From the NCBI GenBank assembly GCA_946480525.1, contig CAMLLA010000024.1:1-19002 (forward strand): DNA of 19,002 nt. The letters run 5' to 3'. The stretch is from an uncultured Asticcacaulis sp. (GTDB taxonomy: Bacteria > Pseudomonadota > Alphaproteobacteria > Caulobacterales > Caulobacteraceae). The position numbers and the translations under genes were made by a program. The notes beneath the pieces were generated by a model. That model worked only from the letters and a program-made list of their open reading frames with translations, had not been told where the DNA came from and ran no database searches. Shown here piece by piece: positions 1 through 7,578 of this stretch; within the stretch, counting starts at the first letter, position 1; the number at the start of each line of letters is the position of its first letter.

Positions 1-18
1 CTTGCAATCACCCGCCCA

Positions 19-62
19 CATCTGTATCAGCACGATAACACACTAACACGTTGGTACAGATG
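19..62. promoter_or_regulatory. candidate operator: inverted repeats over the start of the TrpR-like regulator gene
   Basis: Two dyad signals lie at the regulator's start. An 8-base perfect inverted repeat pairs CATCTGTA (19-26) with TACAGATG (55-62), the latter covering the ATG. Inside it, 42-55 reads ACTAACACGTTGGT, which is palindromic except for a T/G pair and the two central bases. TrpR-family repressors bind such dyads and often autoregulate, so this may be where the product of the next gene binds to control the his operon. That is inference: only 59 bases precede the gene in the window and no promoter boxes can be assigned. Confidence 0.3.
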
Positions 63-347
63 CGAGATAGTGCCGAAGACAGAGACGCGGTGGCGAACGC
101 CCTACTGACGCTGAAGAACGCCGGGGAGGTTCGCGCCTTTCTCGACGACCTGTGCACGCCTGCGGAATTGCGGGCGTTTGCCGAGCGGTTCAAGGTGGCG
201 CGGCTGCTCGACGAAGGCCAGCTCAGCTATCGCGAAATTTCTGAGCGCACCGGCGCTTCGACTACGACCGTGACGCGCGTCGCCAGGTTCCTGCGTGAAA
301 TGCCACATCAAGGATACCGGCTGGTGCTGGACCGAATGAAAGACTAA
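60..347 (+). CDS. TrpR/YerC-family transcriptional regulator, likely histidine operon regulator
   Basis: A 95-residue protein of the TrpR/YerC family of small helical DNA-binding regulators. The core has a DLCTPAELRAFAERFKVA segment (about 30-47) and a helix-turn-helix around residues 56-79 containing SYREISERTGASTTTVTRVA, followed by a GYRLVL tail typical of YerC proteins. I chose ATG 60; a TTG at 51 would add three residues. The stop is 3 bases before hisG, so the two are co-transcribed and probably coupled. From memory, members of this family (called HisR) lie beside hisG in Xanthomonadales and are thought to control histidine genes. By analogy this one probably represses the operon when histidine is plentiful. 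The effector cannot be read from sequence. Family confidence is high, role moderate. Confidence 0.85.
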   Translation: MRDSAEDRDAVANALLTLKNAGEVRAFLDDLCTPAELRAFAERFKVARLLDEGQLSYREISERTGASTTTVTRVARFLREMPHQGYRLVLDRMKD

Positions 348-350
348 AAA

Positions 351-1232
351 ATGAGTGAACCGAGACTCCGTATTGCCGTTCAGAAGTCGGGCCGCCTGGC
401 CGATCGCTCGCTGGAGCTGATCTCGGGCGCGGGCCTGCGCGTCCTGAAGGGCGCCAACGAGCTGCTTTACCGCATTGAAAACCAGCCGATCGAACTGCTA
501 CGCGTGCGCGATGACGATATCCCGACCTTCGTGTCGGACAATGTCGCCGAGCTGGGTATCGTCGGCCTGAACGTCCTGAGCGAACACTTCCCGGACAGCG
601 ACGTCGAATCGATGATAGTCATGCGCCTGGGCTTCGGTTCGTGCACGCTCAAGATCGCCGTTCCGAACGACGCCGTCTATGACGGCCCGCAAAGCCTTGA
701 GGGCAAGCGCATTGCCACATCATACCCGAACATCCTCGGCAAGTGGCTGAAGGCCAACGGCGTCTCAGCCGAGATCGTCGAGATGCGCGGCGCCGTCGAA
801 GTCGCTCCGCGCATGAAGATCGCCCACGCCATCTGCGACCTGGTCTCGACCGGCGCGACACTCGAAGCCAATGGCATGCGCGCTACCGACCTGGTGCTCA
901 AGTCCGAAGCCGTGCTGATCAAGGCGCCGCACGCTCCGCCCGCCGATCTGGAGCACACCTATGACATGGTGCTGCGCCGCTTCGACGGCGTGGTCGCATC
1001 GACCGGCGCCAAGTACGTCATGCTCAATGCCCCCAAGGCGCACCTTGATGAAATCATCCGCATGATCCCCGGCGCCGACGCGCCGACCATCATGCAACTG
1101 GCCGGGCGCGACGATACCGTGGCGGTCCATGCGGTCTGCCAGGAAAACGTCTTCTGGGACACGCTCGACAAGCTGAAAGCCGCCGGCGCATCGGCCATAC
1201 TGGTGCTGCCGATCGAAAAAATGATGAAGTAG
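351..1232 (+). CDS. hisG: ATP phosphoribosyltransferase, long form (HisG-L)
   Basis: Catalyses the first committed step of histidine synthesis, joining ATP and PRPP to give phosphoribosyl-ATP in the cytoplasm. At 293 residues it is the long form, with a C-terminal ACT-like regulatory domain (roughly 220-293) that normally gives feedback inhibition by histidine, so no HisZ partner is needed. Visible landmarks are QKSGRL near the N-terminus, LRVRDDDIP (50-58), GKRIATSYP (118-126), the PRPP loop CDLVSTGATLEANG (162-175) and the terminal ILVLPIEKMMK. These match E. coli-type HisG closely. The start lies 3 bases after the regulator stop and lacks a strong Shine-Dalgarno, which suggests translational coupling. 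The stop codon abuts the hisD ATG with no spacer. Confidence 0.97.
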   Translation: MSEPRLRIAVQKSGRLADRSLELISGAGLRVLKGANELLYRIENQPIELLRVRDDDIPTFVSDNVAELGIVGLNVLSEHFPDSDVESMIVMRLGFGSCTLKIAVPNDAVYDGPQSLEGKRIATSYPNILGKWLKANGVSAEIVEMRGAVEVAPRMKIAHAICDLVSTGATLEANGMRATDLVLKSEAVLIKAPHAPPADLEHTYDMVLRRFDGVVASTGAKYVMLNAPKAHLDEIIRMIPGADAPTIMQLAGRDDTVAVHAVCQENVFWDTLDKLKAAGASAILVLPIEKMMK

Positions 1233-2531
1233 ATGAAAACCTTCGTTTGGAAAGACCTCAGCGTAGCGGAACGCAAAAGCGCGCTTAGCCGGCCGGAAAA
1301 CCGCCGCGATCCGCGCGTGCTGGAACGCGTGCGCGAAATCTTCGACGATGTCGAAGCGCGCGGCTTTGCGGGCCTGACCGACTGGGCGGTCAAGCTCGAC
1401 GGTCATGCGCCCAACGCCGTGCGCCTGGACGCGAAGACCGTCGACGCCGCCCGCGCGCAACTGACGCCCGAAGACCTTTCCGCCATGGAACTGGCGGTCG
1501 AAAACGTCCGTGCTTTTCAGCAGGCCGAACTGCCGGGCGACGGTCCAGTGATTGCGCCAAAGCCGGGTCTGAGCCTGCAGCGCGTCTATCGTCCCATCTC
1601 GACCGCCGGCCTTTATGCGCCGGGGGGTCTGGCGCCGCTGTTCTCGACCCTGATCATGACGGCTGTTCCGGCCCTGGTCGCGGGCGTACCCAGCCGCATA
1701 TGTATTACGCCACCGGCCAAGGATGGCTCGATCCACCCGATGATGATCGCGGCTGGCGCAGCCTCTGGTCTCGATACCGTCTGGCGCGTCGGTGGCGCAC
1801 ACGGCATCGCCGCCATGGCGCTGGGCGTCCTCGAAGGCCTGCCCCCCGCCGACAAGATCTTTGGCCCCGGTAACAAGTACGTCGCCGAAGCTAAGCGCTA
1901 TGCGACCGAGCGCGTCTCGGGTCTGGCCATCGACATGCCCGCCGGACCATCGGAACTGCTGGTCATCGCCGACGACAGCGCGAACGTAAAGCTGGTCGCC
2001 GCCGACCTGCTCAGCCAGGCCGAACACGACGCCGACGCGCAAGTTGTCCTCGTCGCCCTGTCGACCGATATCGCCGCCCGCATCGATGCCGAGGTCGCCC
2101 TCCAGGTCGAACGCCTGCCGCGCGCCGCCATCGCCAAGGCATCGCTCGATCAGGCGCGCCTGTTCATCGTCTCGTCTCTGGCCGAGGCGGCAGAGGTCTC
2201 GAACCTCTATGGCCCCGAACACCTGGCCATTCAGGTCGCAGATGTCGACGCCATCATCCCGCAACTGACGGCGGCCGGCACGATCTTCGCCGGCACCTAT
2301 GCCGCGGAAACCTTCGGCGACTACGCCGCCGGCCCCAGCCACGTTCTGCCGACCGATGGCGCCGCGCGCGCCTGGGACGGCATCACCGTCCGCTCCTATC
2401 TCACCAGCTTCGTCGTCCAGAAAGCCACCCGCGAAGGTGCCGCAGCGATCGCGCCTGCCGCCGCCCGCCTCGCGCGGCTCGAAGGACTGGAAGCCCATGC
2501 CTTGGCGGCCGATTTCCGCCTGAACGCTTGA
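1233..2531 (+). CDS. hisD: histidinol dehydrogenase
   Basis: Performs the last two steps of the pathway, oxidising L-histidinol to L-histidine with two NAD+ through an enzyme-bound aldehyde. The 432-residue length is normal. By alignment to E. coli HisD, the zinc ligands are Gln262 and His265 (SQAEHDADA), Asp363 (FGDYAAGPSHVLP) and His422 (LEGLEAH). The catalytic pair is Glu329-His330 (YGPEHL). Other family blocks are VGGAHGIAAMALG (187-199), DKIFGPGNKYVAEAKR (207-222) and DMPAGPSE (234-241). All key residues are present, so it should be active. The ATG directly follows the hisG stop codon (TAGATG), a sign of tight coupling. Confidence 0.97.
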   Translation: MKTFVWKDLSVAERKSALSRPENRRDPRVLERVREIFDDVEARGFAGLTDWAVKLDGHAPNAVRLDAKTVDAARAQLTPEDLSAMELAVENVRAFQQAELPGDGPVIAPKPGLSLQRVYRPISTAGLYAPGGLAPLFSTLIMTAVPALVAGVPSRICITPPAKDGSIHPMMIAAGAASGLDTVWRVGGAHGIAAMALGVLEGLPPADKIFGPGNKYVAEAKRYATERVSGLAIDMPAGPSELLVIADDSANVKLVAADLLSQAEHDADAQVVLVALSTDIAARIDAEVALQVERLPRAAIAKASLDQARLFIVSSLAEAAEVSNLYGPEHLAIQVADVDAIIPQLTAAGTIFAGTYAAETFGDYAAGPSHVLPTDGAARAWDGITVRSYLTSFVVQKATREGAAAIAPAAARLARLEGLEAHALAADFRLNA

Positions 2532-2541
2532 GTTATAACAT

Positions 2542-4020
2542 ATGTTCAACTCGCCTTTTTCATCCCTGTCCGCCAATGGCCTGGAGTCGCTTCCACCGTC
2601 GCTGGAGCCCTTGCGCGAACGCATGGCGGCCTTTTACGGCGTCGAACAACACCAACTGATGGTGACGCGCGGCGCGTCGCACGCCATGGAGGTGCTGATG
2701 CGCCGCCTGCGTACGCACGGCCATGAGTTCGTCTGGGCGCCGGCCGATCATTATCTGGAAGACCTGGGCGCCGTTTATAACCTGGCGGTGCGGACGCCGC
2801 CGGCATCGGGCACCATCGCCAAGGGCGCCGGCTTTTACCTGGTCCACAATCCGCAGCAGACCGACGGCAAGGCGTGGGACCTGATAAGGGCGCGTACCCT
2901 GGCGGTCGATATCTTCCCGTCGATCCTGGTCATCGACGAAAGCTATTTTGACGCCTCAACCGCGCCCAGCATGGTCGAACTGGCCGTGTCCGAGCCGAAC
3001 GTCGTAGTGCTCAAAAGCCTGTCCTATCTGTTTGGCATGGCCGGGGCCCGCGTCGGCGCGCTGATCGCCAACACCAAGACGCTTCAGGGGTTGCTGAAAT
3101 TCTGCGAACCGCATCCGATCCCGACACCGTCGGTCCGGGCCGCCGAAGCCGCTCTGTCGCCATCGCGGGCGCTCAATGTCCAGTCGCGCATCGACCTGAT
3201 CCGCAGCGAGCAGGCGCGCCTGCGCGACGCCCTGACGCAATCGCCGCAACTCGACAGTTTCGACCTCAATGACGGGCCGTTCATGCTGCTGCGCCCCGTC
3301 AACCTGCTGAAGACCCAGACCGCCCTGAAGAAGCTTGGCCTGGCGACGCAGAACACGGCCAATGGCCTCTTGCTTGCCCTGGGTGACAAGGCGACCAACA
3401 ACCGCATTCTCAAGGCGCTCGACGTTCTGCCGGAAGGTCCCGCCCCGCGCGTCGGTGAGGTCATCCGCGACACCAAGGAAACGAAGATATCCGTGCTGGT
3501 CAATCTCGATGAGCCCAAGCCCGTCAAGGTCCACACCGGCGTCGGCTTCTTCGACCACATGCTGGACCAGGTGGCGACCCACGGCGGCTTTTCGCTGCAA
3601 TTGGCGTGCGAAGGCGATCTCGAAATCGACGCCCACCACACGGTCGAAGACTGCATGCTGGCGTTTGGACAGGCGTTGAAACAGGCCTTGGGCGACCGTA
3701 TGGGCATGGCGCGCTTCGGCTTCGTCCTGCCGATGGATGAGACGGAAGCCAAGGTGTCGGTCGATCTCGGCGGCCGCCCCTTCTGTGTCTTCAAGGGCGA
3801 TTTCCAGTCAACGCACATCGGCGACTACCAGACCGAAATGACGTCGCACGCCTTCCGTTCGCTTTCGGAAACGCTGGGCGCGTCGATCCATGTCGACGTC
3901 GAAGGCGGCAATGACCACCACAAGACCGAAGCCTGCTTCAAGGCGCTTGGCCGTGCGCTCCGTCAGGCGACGCGCATTGAAGGCGATGCCTTGCCGTCAA
4001 CGAAGGGAATGCTGGCGTGA
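2542..4020 (+). CDS. hisB: fused HisC-like (degenerate aminotransferase) - imidazoleglycerol-phosphate dehydratase
   Basis: Two domains in one 492-residue chain. Residues 300-492 are a full imidazoleglycerol-phosphate dehydratase (HisB activity) with metal-binding HHTVED (365-370) and DHHKTEA (458-464), [12 protein letters not shown] and the terminal LPSTKG. It should be active. Residues 1-298 resemble HisC but lack about 50 N-terminal residues and look catalytically dead. The PLP lysine of the SKxFxLAGxR motif is Tyr162 (codon 3025-3027). The Asn that contacts the PLP O3' is Gln106. The Arg of the C-terminal LRITVG block is Leu277. Asp132, Tyr135 and Arg170 remain. An E. coli-type HisB carries a phosphatase in front of the dehydratase; here that phosphatase is missing. 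The fold may serve as a scaffold or regulatory part (inference). True HisC and histidinol-phosphatase must be encoded elsewhere. The ATG is 10 bases after hisD. Confidence 0.93.
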   Translation: MFNSPFSSLSANGLESLPPSLEPLRERMAAFYGVEQHQLMVTRGASHAMEVLMRRLRTHGHEFVWAPADHYLEDLGAVYNLAVRTPPASGTIAKGAGFYLVHNPQQTDGKAWDLIRARTLAVDIFPSILVIDESYFDASTAPSMVELAVSEPNVVVLKSLSYLFGMAGARVGALIANTKTLQGLLKFCEPHPIPTPSVRAAEAALSPSRALNVQSRIDLIRSEQARLRDALTQSPQLDSFDLNDGPFMLLRPVNLLKTQTALKKLGLATQNTANGLLLALGDKATNNRILKALDVLPEGPAPRVGEVIRDTKETKISVLVNLDEPKPVKVHTGVGFFDHMLDQVATHGGFSLQLACEGDLEIDAHHTVEDCMLAFGQALKQALGDRMGMARFGFVLPMDETEAKVSVDLGGRPFCVFKGDFQSTHIGDYQTEMTSHAFRSLSETLGASIHVDVEGGNDHHKTEACFKALGRALRQATRIEGDALPSTKGMLA

Positions 4021-4043
4021 TGGACATTTCATCAAACCCTTTT

Positions 4044-4174
4044 CCTTCCCTGTTTACGGGGAAGGTGTCTGCGAGTTTACGAGCAGACGGAAGGGGGGAA
4101 GTGGGTGGACACAAAGCTCCCCCTTCCGTCATGTTCGCTGCGCTCCATGCCACCTTCCCCGTAAACGGGGAAGG
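4044..4174. repeat. mosaic palindromic intergenic repeat inside the his operon
   Basis: A nested palindrome fills most of the 168-base gap between the hisB fusion and hisH. The outer arms 4044-4067 and 4151-4174 are inverted copies with one mismatch over 24 bases. Inside are a hairpin GTCTGC/GCAGAC (4067-4072 with 4083-4088) and a second stem GACGGAAGGGGG/CCCCCTTCCGTC (4086-4097 with 4119-4130). Each outer arm is itself partly self-complementary around GTTTAC or GTAAAC. This design resembles REP/BIME-like non-autonomous repeats common between genes in Caulobacterales. It could fold in mRNA and alter hisH expression, but there is no U-run typical of a terminator. Confidence 0.85.
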
Positions 4175-4180
4175 AAGGAG
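4175..4180 (+). promoter_or_regulatory. hisH ribosome binding site adjoining the repeat end
   Basis: AAGGAG lies 8 bases before the hisH ATG (4189) and directly continues the GGGGAAGG end of the palindromic repeat. The purine-rich end of the element and the Shine-Dalgarno run together, so the repeat likely contributed the ribosome binding site. Pairing of the 3' arm with the 5' arm could sequester part of it. Confidence 0.7.
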
Positions 4181-4188
4181 TAATTAGG

Positions 4189-4776
4189 ATGATTACAGTC
4201 ATTGAACTCGGTTGCGCCAATACCGCTTCGGTTCTGTTCGCACTCGATCGTCTGGGCGCAGAAGCCAAGCTTTCATCGGACCAGGCCGAAATCGCCGGTG
4301 CAAAAAAGGTCGTGCTGCCGGGCGTCGGCGCTGCCGGCTTTGCCATGTCGCGCATCCACGAACTGGGTCTGTTCGACACCATTCGCGGCCTTAAGGTTCC
4401 GTTGCTGGGTGTCTGCCTTGGCCAGCAACTGCTGTTCGATGGCTCCGACGAAGGCGATGTCGAATGCCTCGGCCTCATTCCCGGCCGCGTCACCAAGATG
4501 GAAGCCAGCAAGGACATGGTCGTGCCGCACATGGGCTGGAATCAGCTCGACGTCACCAAGGCCGACCCGTTGACAGCAGGTGTCCAAGACGGCGATTTCG
4601 CCTATTTCGTTCACTCCTACGTTTGTCCGGTCAATGACTGGACGCTCGCCACATCGACCTATGGCGCACCGTTTGCCGCCATGGTCCGCAAGGACAATGT
4701 CTGGGGCTGCCAATTCCACCCGGAACGCTCCCAGTCCGTCGGCGCCAACATCCTCAAGAATTTTGTAGAGCTATGA
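4189..4776 (+). CDS. hisH: imidazole glycerol phosphate synthase, glutaminase subunit
   Basis: Class I glutamine amidotransferase subunit that releases ammonia from glutamine and passes it to HisF. The 195-residue length is standard. The catalytic triad is Cys76 (GVCLGQQLLF), His177 and Glu179 (QFHPERS). Also present are PGVGAAG (44-50), HMGWN (114-118) and HSYVCPVNDW (142-151). The N-terminal block reads IELGCAN, like E. coli HisH (LDTGCAN) and unlike the DYGxGN form of most other lineages. This is one of several signs that the operon is of gammaproteobacterial type. The ATG follows a good Shine-Dalgarno next to the repeat. The stop overlaps the hisA start by 3 bases of an ATGA. Confidence 0.96.
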   Translation: MITVIELGCANTASVLFALDRLGAEAKLSSDQAEIAGAKKVVLPGVGAAGFAMSRIHELGLFDTIRGLKVPLLGVCLGQQLLFDGSDEGDVECLGLIPGRVTKMEASKDMVVPHMGWNQLDVTKADPLTAGVQDGDFAYFVHSYVCPVNDWTLATSTYGAPFAAMVRKDNVWGCQFHPERSQSVGANILKNFVEL

Positions 4777-5504
4777 TCCTTTATCCTGCCATCGACCTGA
4801 TCAACGGCGAATGCGTCCGACTGGCGCAAGGGCGTTTCGACGCCGTGACGCGCTACGATTCCGACCCGTTCAAGCGCCTCAGCATGTTCAACGAGGAGTT
4901 CGCCAAGTGGGTCCACATCGTTGACCTCGACGGCGCCAAGGCCGGGTCGCCGCAGCAGCATGAACTGATCGGCCGCCTGGCCAAAGCATCACGCGCCAAG
5001 ATCCAGACCGGCGGCGGCGTGCGTTCGCGCGAACACGTGCAAACTCTTCTGGACGAAGGCGTTTCGGCAGTGGTCGTTGGATCGGCCGCGGTGAAAAACC
5101 CCGAAGAGGTGCGCGGCTGGCTGCGCGATTTCGGCAAGGACCGGATTACGCTGGCGCTCGACGTCCTGCCGACCGAAGACGGTGATTTCGACGCGGCCCT
5201 GCACGGCTGGACCGAAGGTTCGGGCATCTCGCTGTGGAGCGTGCTCGATGAGTATCCCGTCAATGTCGCCCAGCGGATTCTCGTGACCGACGTGTCGCGC
5301 GACGGCATGCTGATGGGGCCGAACATGGAGCTGATGAAGGCCCTGCGCAAAGCCCGTCCCGACCTGGAAATCCAGGCCTCCGGCGGTGTGCGCTCGGTTG
5401 AGGATCTCTATGATCTCAAGGCTCTGGGCGTCCATGGCGCCATTGTCGGCAAGGCGATCTACGAAGGCCTGATCGATCTCAAAGCCGCATTGAACGTCGG
5501 ATAA
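4773..5504 (+). CDS. hisA: ProFAR isomerase (phosphoribosylformimino-AICAR-P isomerase)
   Basis: A (beta/alpha)8-barrel enzyme that performs the Amadori rearrangement of ProFAR to PRFAR, the substrate of HisF-HisH. The 243 residues include the expected acid/base pair Asp8 ([16 protein letters not shown]) and Asp130 (LALDV), the phosphate-binding GGGVRS (80-85) and the second phosphate site [10 protein letters not shown] near residues 208-217. The insert after Asp130 (TEDGDF...[10 protein letters not shown]) matches the E. coli form. One oddity is RDGM where E. coli and Thermotoga have the active-site RDGT or KDGT threonine; related enzymes tolerate other residues there, so activity is still expected. 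The start overlaps the hisH stop (ATGA), indicating coupled translation. Confidence 0.96.
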   Translation: MILYPAIDLINGECVRLAQGRFDAVTRYDSDPFKRLSMFNEEFAKWVHIVDLDGAKAGSPQQHELIGRLAKASRAKIQTGGGVRSREHVQTLLDEGVSAVVVGSAAVKNPEEVRGWLRDFGKDRITLALDVLPTEDGDFDAALHGWTEGSGISLWSVLDEYPVNVAQRILVTDVSRDGMLMGPNMELMKALRKARPDLEIQASGGVRSVEDLYDLKALGVHGAIVGKAIYEGLIDLKAALNVG

Positions 5505-5509
5505 GAACC

Positions 5510-6277
5510 ATGTTGGCCAGACGCATCATCCCCTGTCTCGACGTCAAGGACGGCAAGGTCGTTAAGGGCGTGCAATTTGTCGGCCACGAAGTGCTGGGCG
5601 ACGCCGTCGACATGGCGTTGCGTTACCGCGACGAAGGCGCCGACGAACTGGTGCTCTACGACATCACCGCCTCGTCCGAGGGCCGCACGGTCGATTACAA
5701 CTGGGTTCGCGACATCGCCCGCGCGCTCGACATCCCGTTCTGCGTCGCTGGCGGAATCCGTTCGGCCGAACAGGCCGTCAAGTGCCTCGACTCCGGCGCC
5801 GACAAGGTGTCGATCAATTCACCGGCGCTGGAACGCCCGGACCTGATCAACGAACTGGCCGAGATGGCCGGCTCTCAGTGCGTGGTCGTCGGGATAGATT
5901 CCCGTGAAATGGACAACGACTATTACGTCCACCAGTACAGCGGCGATCCGGACAAGATTCGCCAGGCCGGCCGCCGGACTTTGGACTGGGTGGTCGAAGC
6001 ACAATCACGCGGCGCCGGTGAAATCGTGCTCAACTGCATGAACCAGGACGGCGTGCGCAAGGGCTATGATATCGTCCAGTTGCGTAAAGTCCGCGACCTG
6101 CTCAATATCCCGCTGGTGGCTTCCGGCGGCGCCGGTGCGCCCGAGCACTTCCGCGACGTCTTCGACCAGGCCGACGTTTCCGGCGCCCTGGCCGCCAGCG
6201 TATTCCACAAGAAGATCATCGCCATCCCGGACCTGAAAGCGCAATTGCGCGGAGACGGCATTGCCGTCAGACTGTAG
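5510..6277 (+). CDS. hisF: imidazole glycerol phosphate synthase, cyclase subunit
   Basis: The cyclase half of the HisHF complex. It uses ammonia from HisH to convert PRFAR to imidazole glycerol phosphate and AICAR. At 255 residues it is full length. Catalytic Asp11 (IPCLDV) and Asp130 (VVGIDS) are present, with phosphate-binding CVAGGIRS (78-85), KVSINSPAL (99-107) and [11 protein letters not shown]. Wording such as [26 protein letters not shown] and [10 protein letters not shown] follows the E. coli branch of HisF; many alphaproteobacteria instead have forms like FLDITAS, GGGVRT and MDRDGTKxGYD. This supports a non-vertical origin for the operon. It starts 5 bases after the hisA stop. Confidence 0.97.
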   Translation: MLARRIIPCLDVKDGKVVKGVQFVGHEVLGDAVDMALRYRDEGADELVLYDITASSEGRTVDYNWVRDIARALDIPFCVAGGIRSAEQAVKCLDSGADKVSINSPALERPDLINELAEMAGSQCVVVGIDSREMDNDYYVHQYSGDPDKIRQAGRRTLDWVVEAQSRGAGEIVLNCMNQDGVRKGYDIVQLRKVRDLLNIPLVASGGAGAPEHFRDVFDQADVSGALAASVFHKKIIAIPDLKAQLRGDGIAVRL

Positions 6278-6281
6278 AACC

Positions 6282-6926
6282 ATGTCAGAGCCCCACACCC
6301 TGCCCGATCCCTTGACGATCGACGACATCGCGAAAATCGACTTCGCCAAGGAAGGCGGCCTGGTGCCGGCCGTGGTCCAGCACGCCGACACGCTCCAGGT
6401 CCTGATGCTCGGCTATATGAATGCCGAAGCGCTGAAACAGACCCTGACATCCGGCCTGGTGACCTTCTGGTCGCGCTCGAAATCGCGCCTGTGGACCAAG
6501 GGAGAGACCTCGGGCGACACGCTCACGCTCGACCGCATCCTGACAGACTGCGACGAAGACGCGCTTCTCGTCTATGCCCGCCCGCAAGGCCCGACCTGCC
6601 ACACCAGGACGACCTCGTGCTTCGGTCATGAAGACGCTCCCGGCATCGGCTTCCTGGGCCATCTGGCCGCAATAGTGAAAGATCGTTCCACCGCCGATCC
6701 CGCCGACAGTTATACGGCGCGCCTGATGCACAAGGGTATCGCCAAGATCGCGCAGAAGGTCGGCGAAGAAGGCCTTGAAACCGCGCTGGCCGGCCGCGCC
6801 GGCGATCTCGACGAACTGCACAACGAAGCCGCCGACCTGCTCTATCACCTGTCGGTTCTGCTGATGGCGCGCGACACCTCGCTTGAGGCGGTGCTTGATA
6901 TCCTGCGCGAACGTCACCGGGGTTGA
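6282..6926 (+). CDS. hisI: bifunctional phosphoribosyl-AMP cyclohydrolase / phosphoribosyl-ATP pyrophosphatase
   Basis: A fused HisI-HisE enzyme (hisIE) for steps 2 and 3 of histidine synthesis: removal of pyrophosphate from PR-ATP, then opening of the adenine ring of PR-AMP. In the 214-residue chain, the HisI domain (about 20-120) has GYMN, WSRSKSRLWTKGETSG (63-78), the DCDEDA metal motif (89-94) and zinc cysteines Cys90, Cys106 and Cys113. The HisE domain (about 125-214) has QKVGEEGLETA (158-168) and NEAADLLYHL (181-190). I chose ATG 6282, five bases after hisF; an in-frame TTG at 6261 would overlap hisF. Alphaproteobacteria usually encode hisI and hisE as separate genes, so this fusion is another gamma-type trait. 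It is the last gene of the operon. Confidence 0.96.
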   Translation: MSEPHTLPDPLTIDDIAKIDFAKEGGLVPAVVQHADTLQVLMLGYMNAEALKQTLTSGLVTFWSRSKSRLWTKGETSGDTLTLDRILTDCDEDALLVYARPQGPTCHTRTTSCFGHEDAPGIGFLGHLAAIVKDRSTADPADSYTARLMHKGIAKIAQKVGEEGLETALAGRAGDLDELHNEAADLLYHLSVLLMARDTSLEAVLDILRERHRG

Positions 6927-6981
6927 TTTACAATAACAATGTTCCGTGCTTTCCTGCCCATATAGCAACGCAGGGGGCGAT

Positions 6982-7500
6982 ATGCGCAGGGGCGGTTATT
7001 TATCCTTAGGGATTAAGGATATTTTCGATCCGAAGGGCCGGATCGACCGGATGACCTATTTCATTTACGGGGCGATCCTCGGCATCATCTTCCAAGTCAC
7101 GGCCTATGCTGGCCAGATTGGCTTCACTCTGCTGGAAGCGGCCCTGCCCAAGGCGGTAACGGAATATCCGGGAAATATCTACCTCGTCGCACTGACGATC
7201 GCCTTCTATGCCGTGGTCTTCCTGCCGTCCTTCTACGGTACCTTCTGCATCGGCGCCAAGCGGCTGCACGACGTCGGCCTGCCCGCGATCCTGGCGCCGA
7301 TTGGGTTGGTTTACGCCCTTGTCACCCTGGTCCTCACTGACGATATTCCGGGTGCCGCCGCCATCAATGGCATTCTGTTCTGGGTGTGGGTCGGTTTCGG
7401 CGCGGCCATGCTGTTTGTTCCCGGACAGCGCGGCCCGAACCGCTACGGCGAAAACAGCATCGGTCCCGCCCTGCCCAAGCCAAAAATTCTGGAAGACTGA
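6982..7500 (+). CDS. DUF805 family inner-membrane protein (first of three)
   Basis: A 172-residue membrane protein of the DUF805 (YhaH-like) family, whose function is unknown. The family marks are GRIDRMTYFIYG near the N-terminus (19-30), the basic loop KRLHDVGLP (93-101) between membrane helices, and GQRGPNRYG near the C-terminus (148-156). About four hydrophobic segments can be seen (roughly 27-50, 66-90, 103-119, 129-146). I chose ATG 6982 because GGGGGC lies just before it; a GTG at 6946 has no such site. It lies 55 bases after hisIE with no visible terminator, so some read-through from the his operon is possible. No role in histidine metabolism is implied. Confidence 0.85.
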   Translation: MRRGGYLSLGIKDIFDPKGRIDRMTYFIYGAILGIIFQVTAYAGQIGFTLLEAALPKAVTEYPGNIYLVALTIAFYAVVFLPSFYGTFCIGAKRLHDVGLPAILAPIGLVYALVTLVLTDDIPGAAAINGILFWVWVGFGAAMLFVPGQRGPNRYGENSIGPALPKPKILED

Positions 7501-7578
7501 GTGCCGAAGCAACGCGCCGGATGTGCGGCTTGCCGGTGTTAGGGCAAGTGCGCTATTCCAGATGGGACAGGGGAAACT

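Noticed and set aside
765..2624. 619-codon open frame on the - strand
   Set aside because: It lies antisense to hisG and hisD, whose motifs are unmistakable. High GC and codon bias create long antisense frames; no family motif is visible in it.
4044..4174. CRISPR-like or insertion-sequence origin for the his-operon repeat
   Set aside because: There are no regularly spaced direct repeats, no transposase and no target-site duplication that I could see; nested palindromes fit a REP/BIME-type element better.
7529..7548. Hairpin CTTGCC/GGCAAG between the first two DUF805 genes, considered as a terminator
   Set aside because: The stem is only 6 base pairs with an 8-base loop and no T-run follows, so a terminator cannot be supported.
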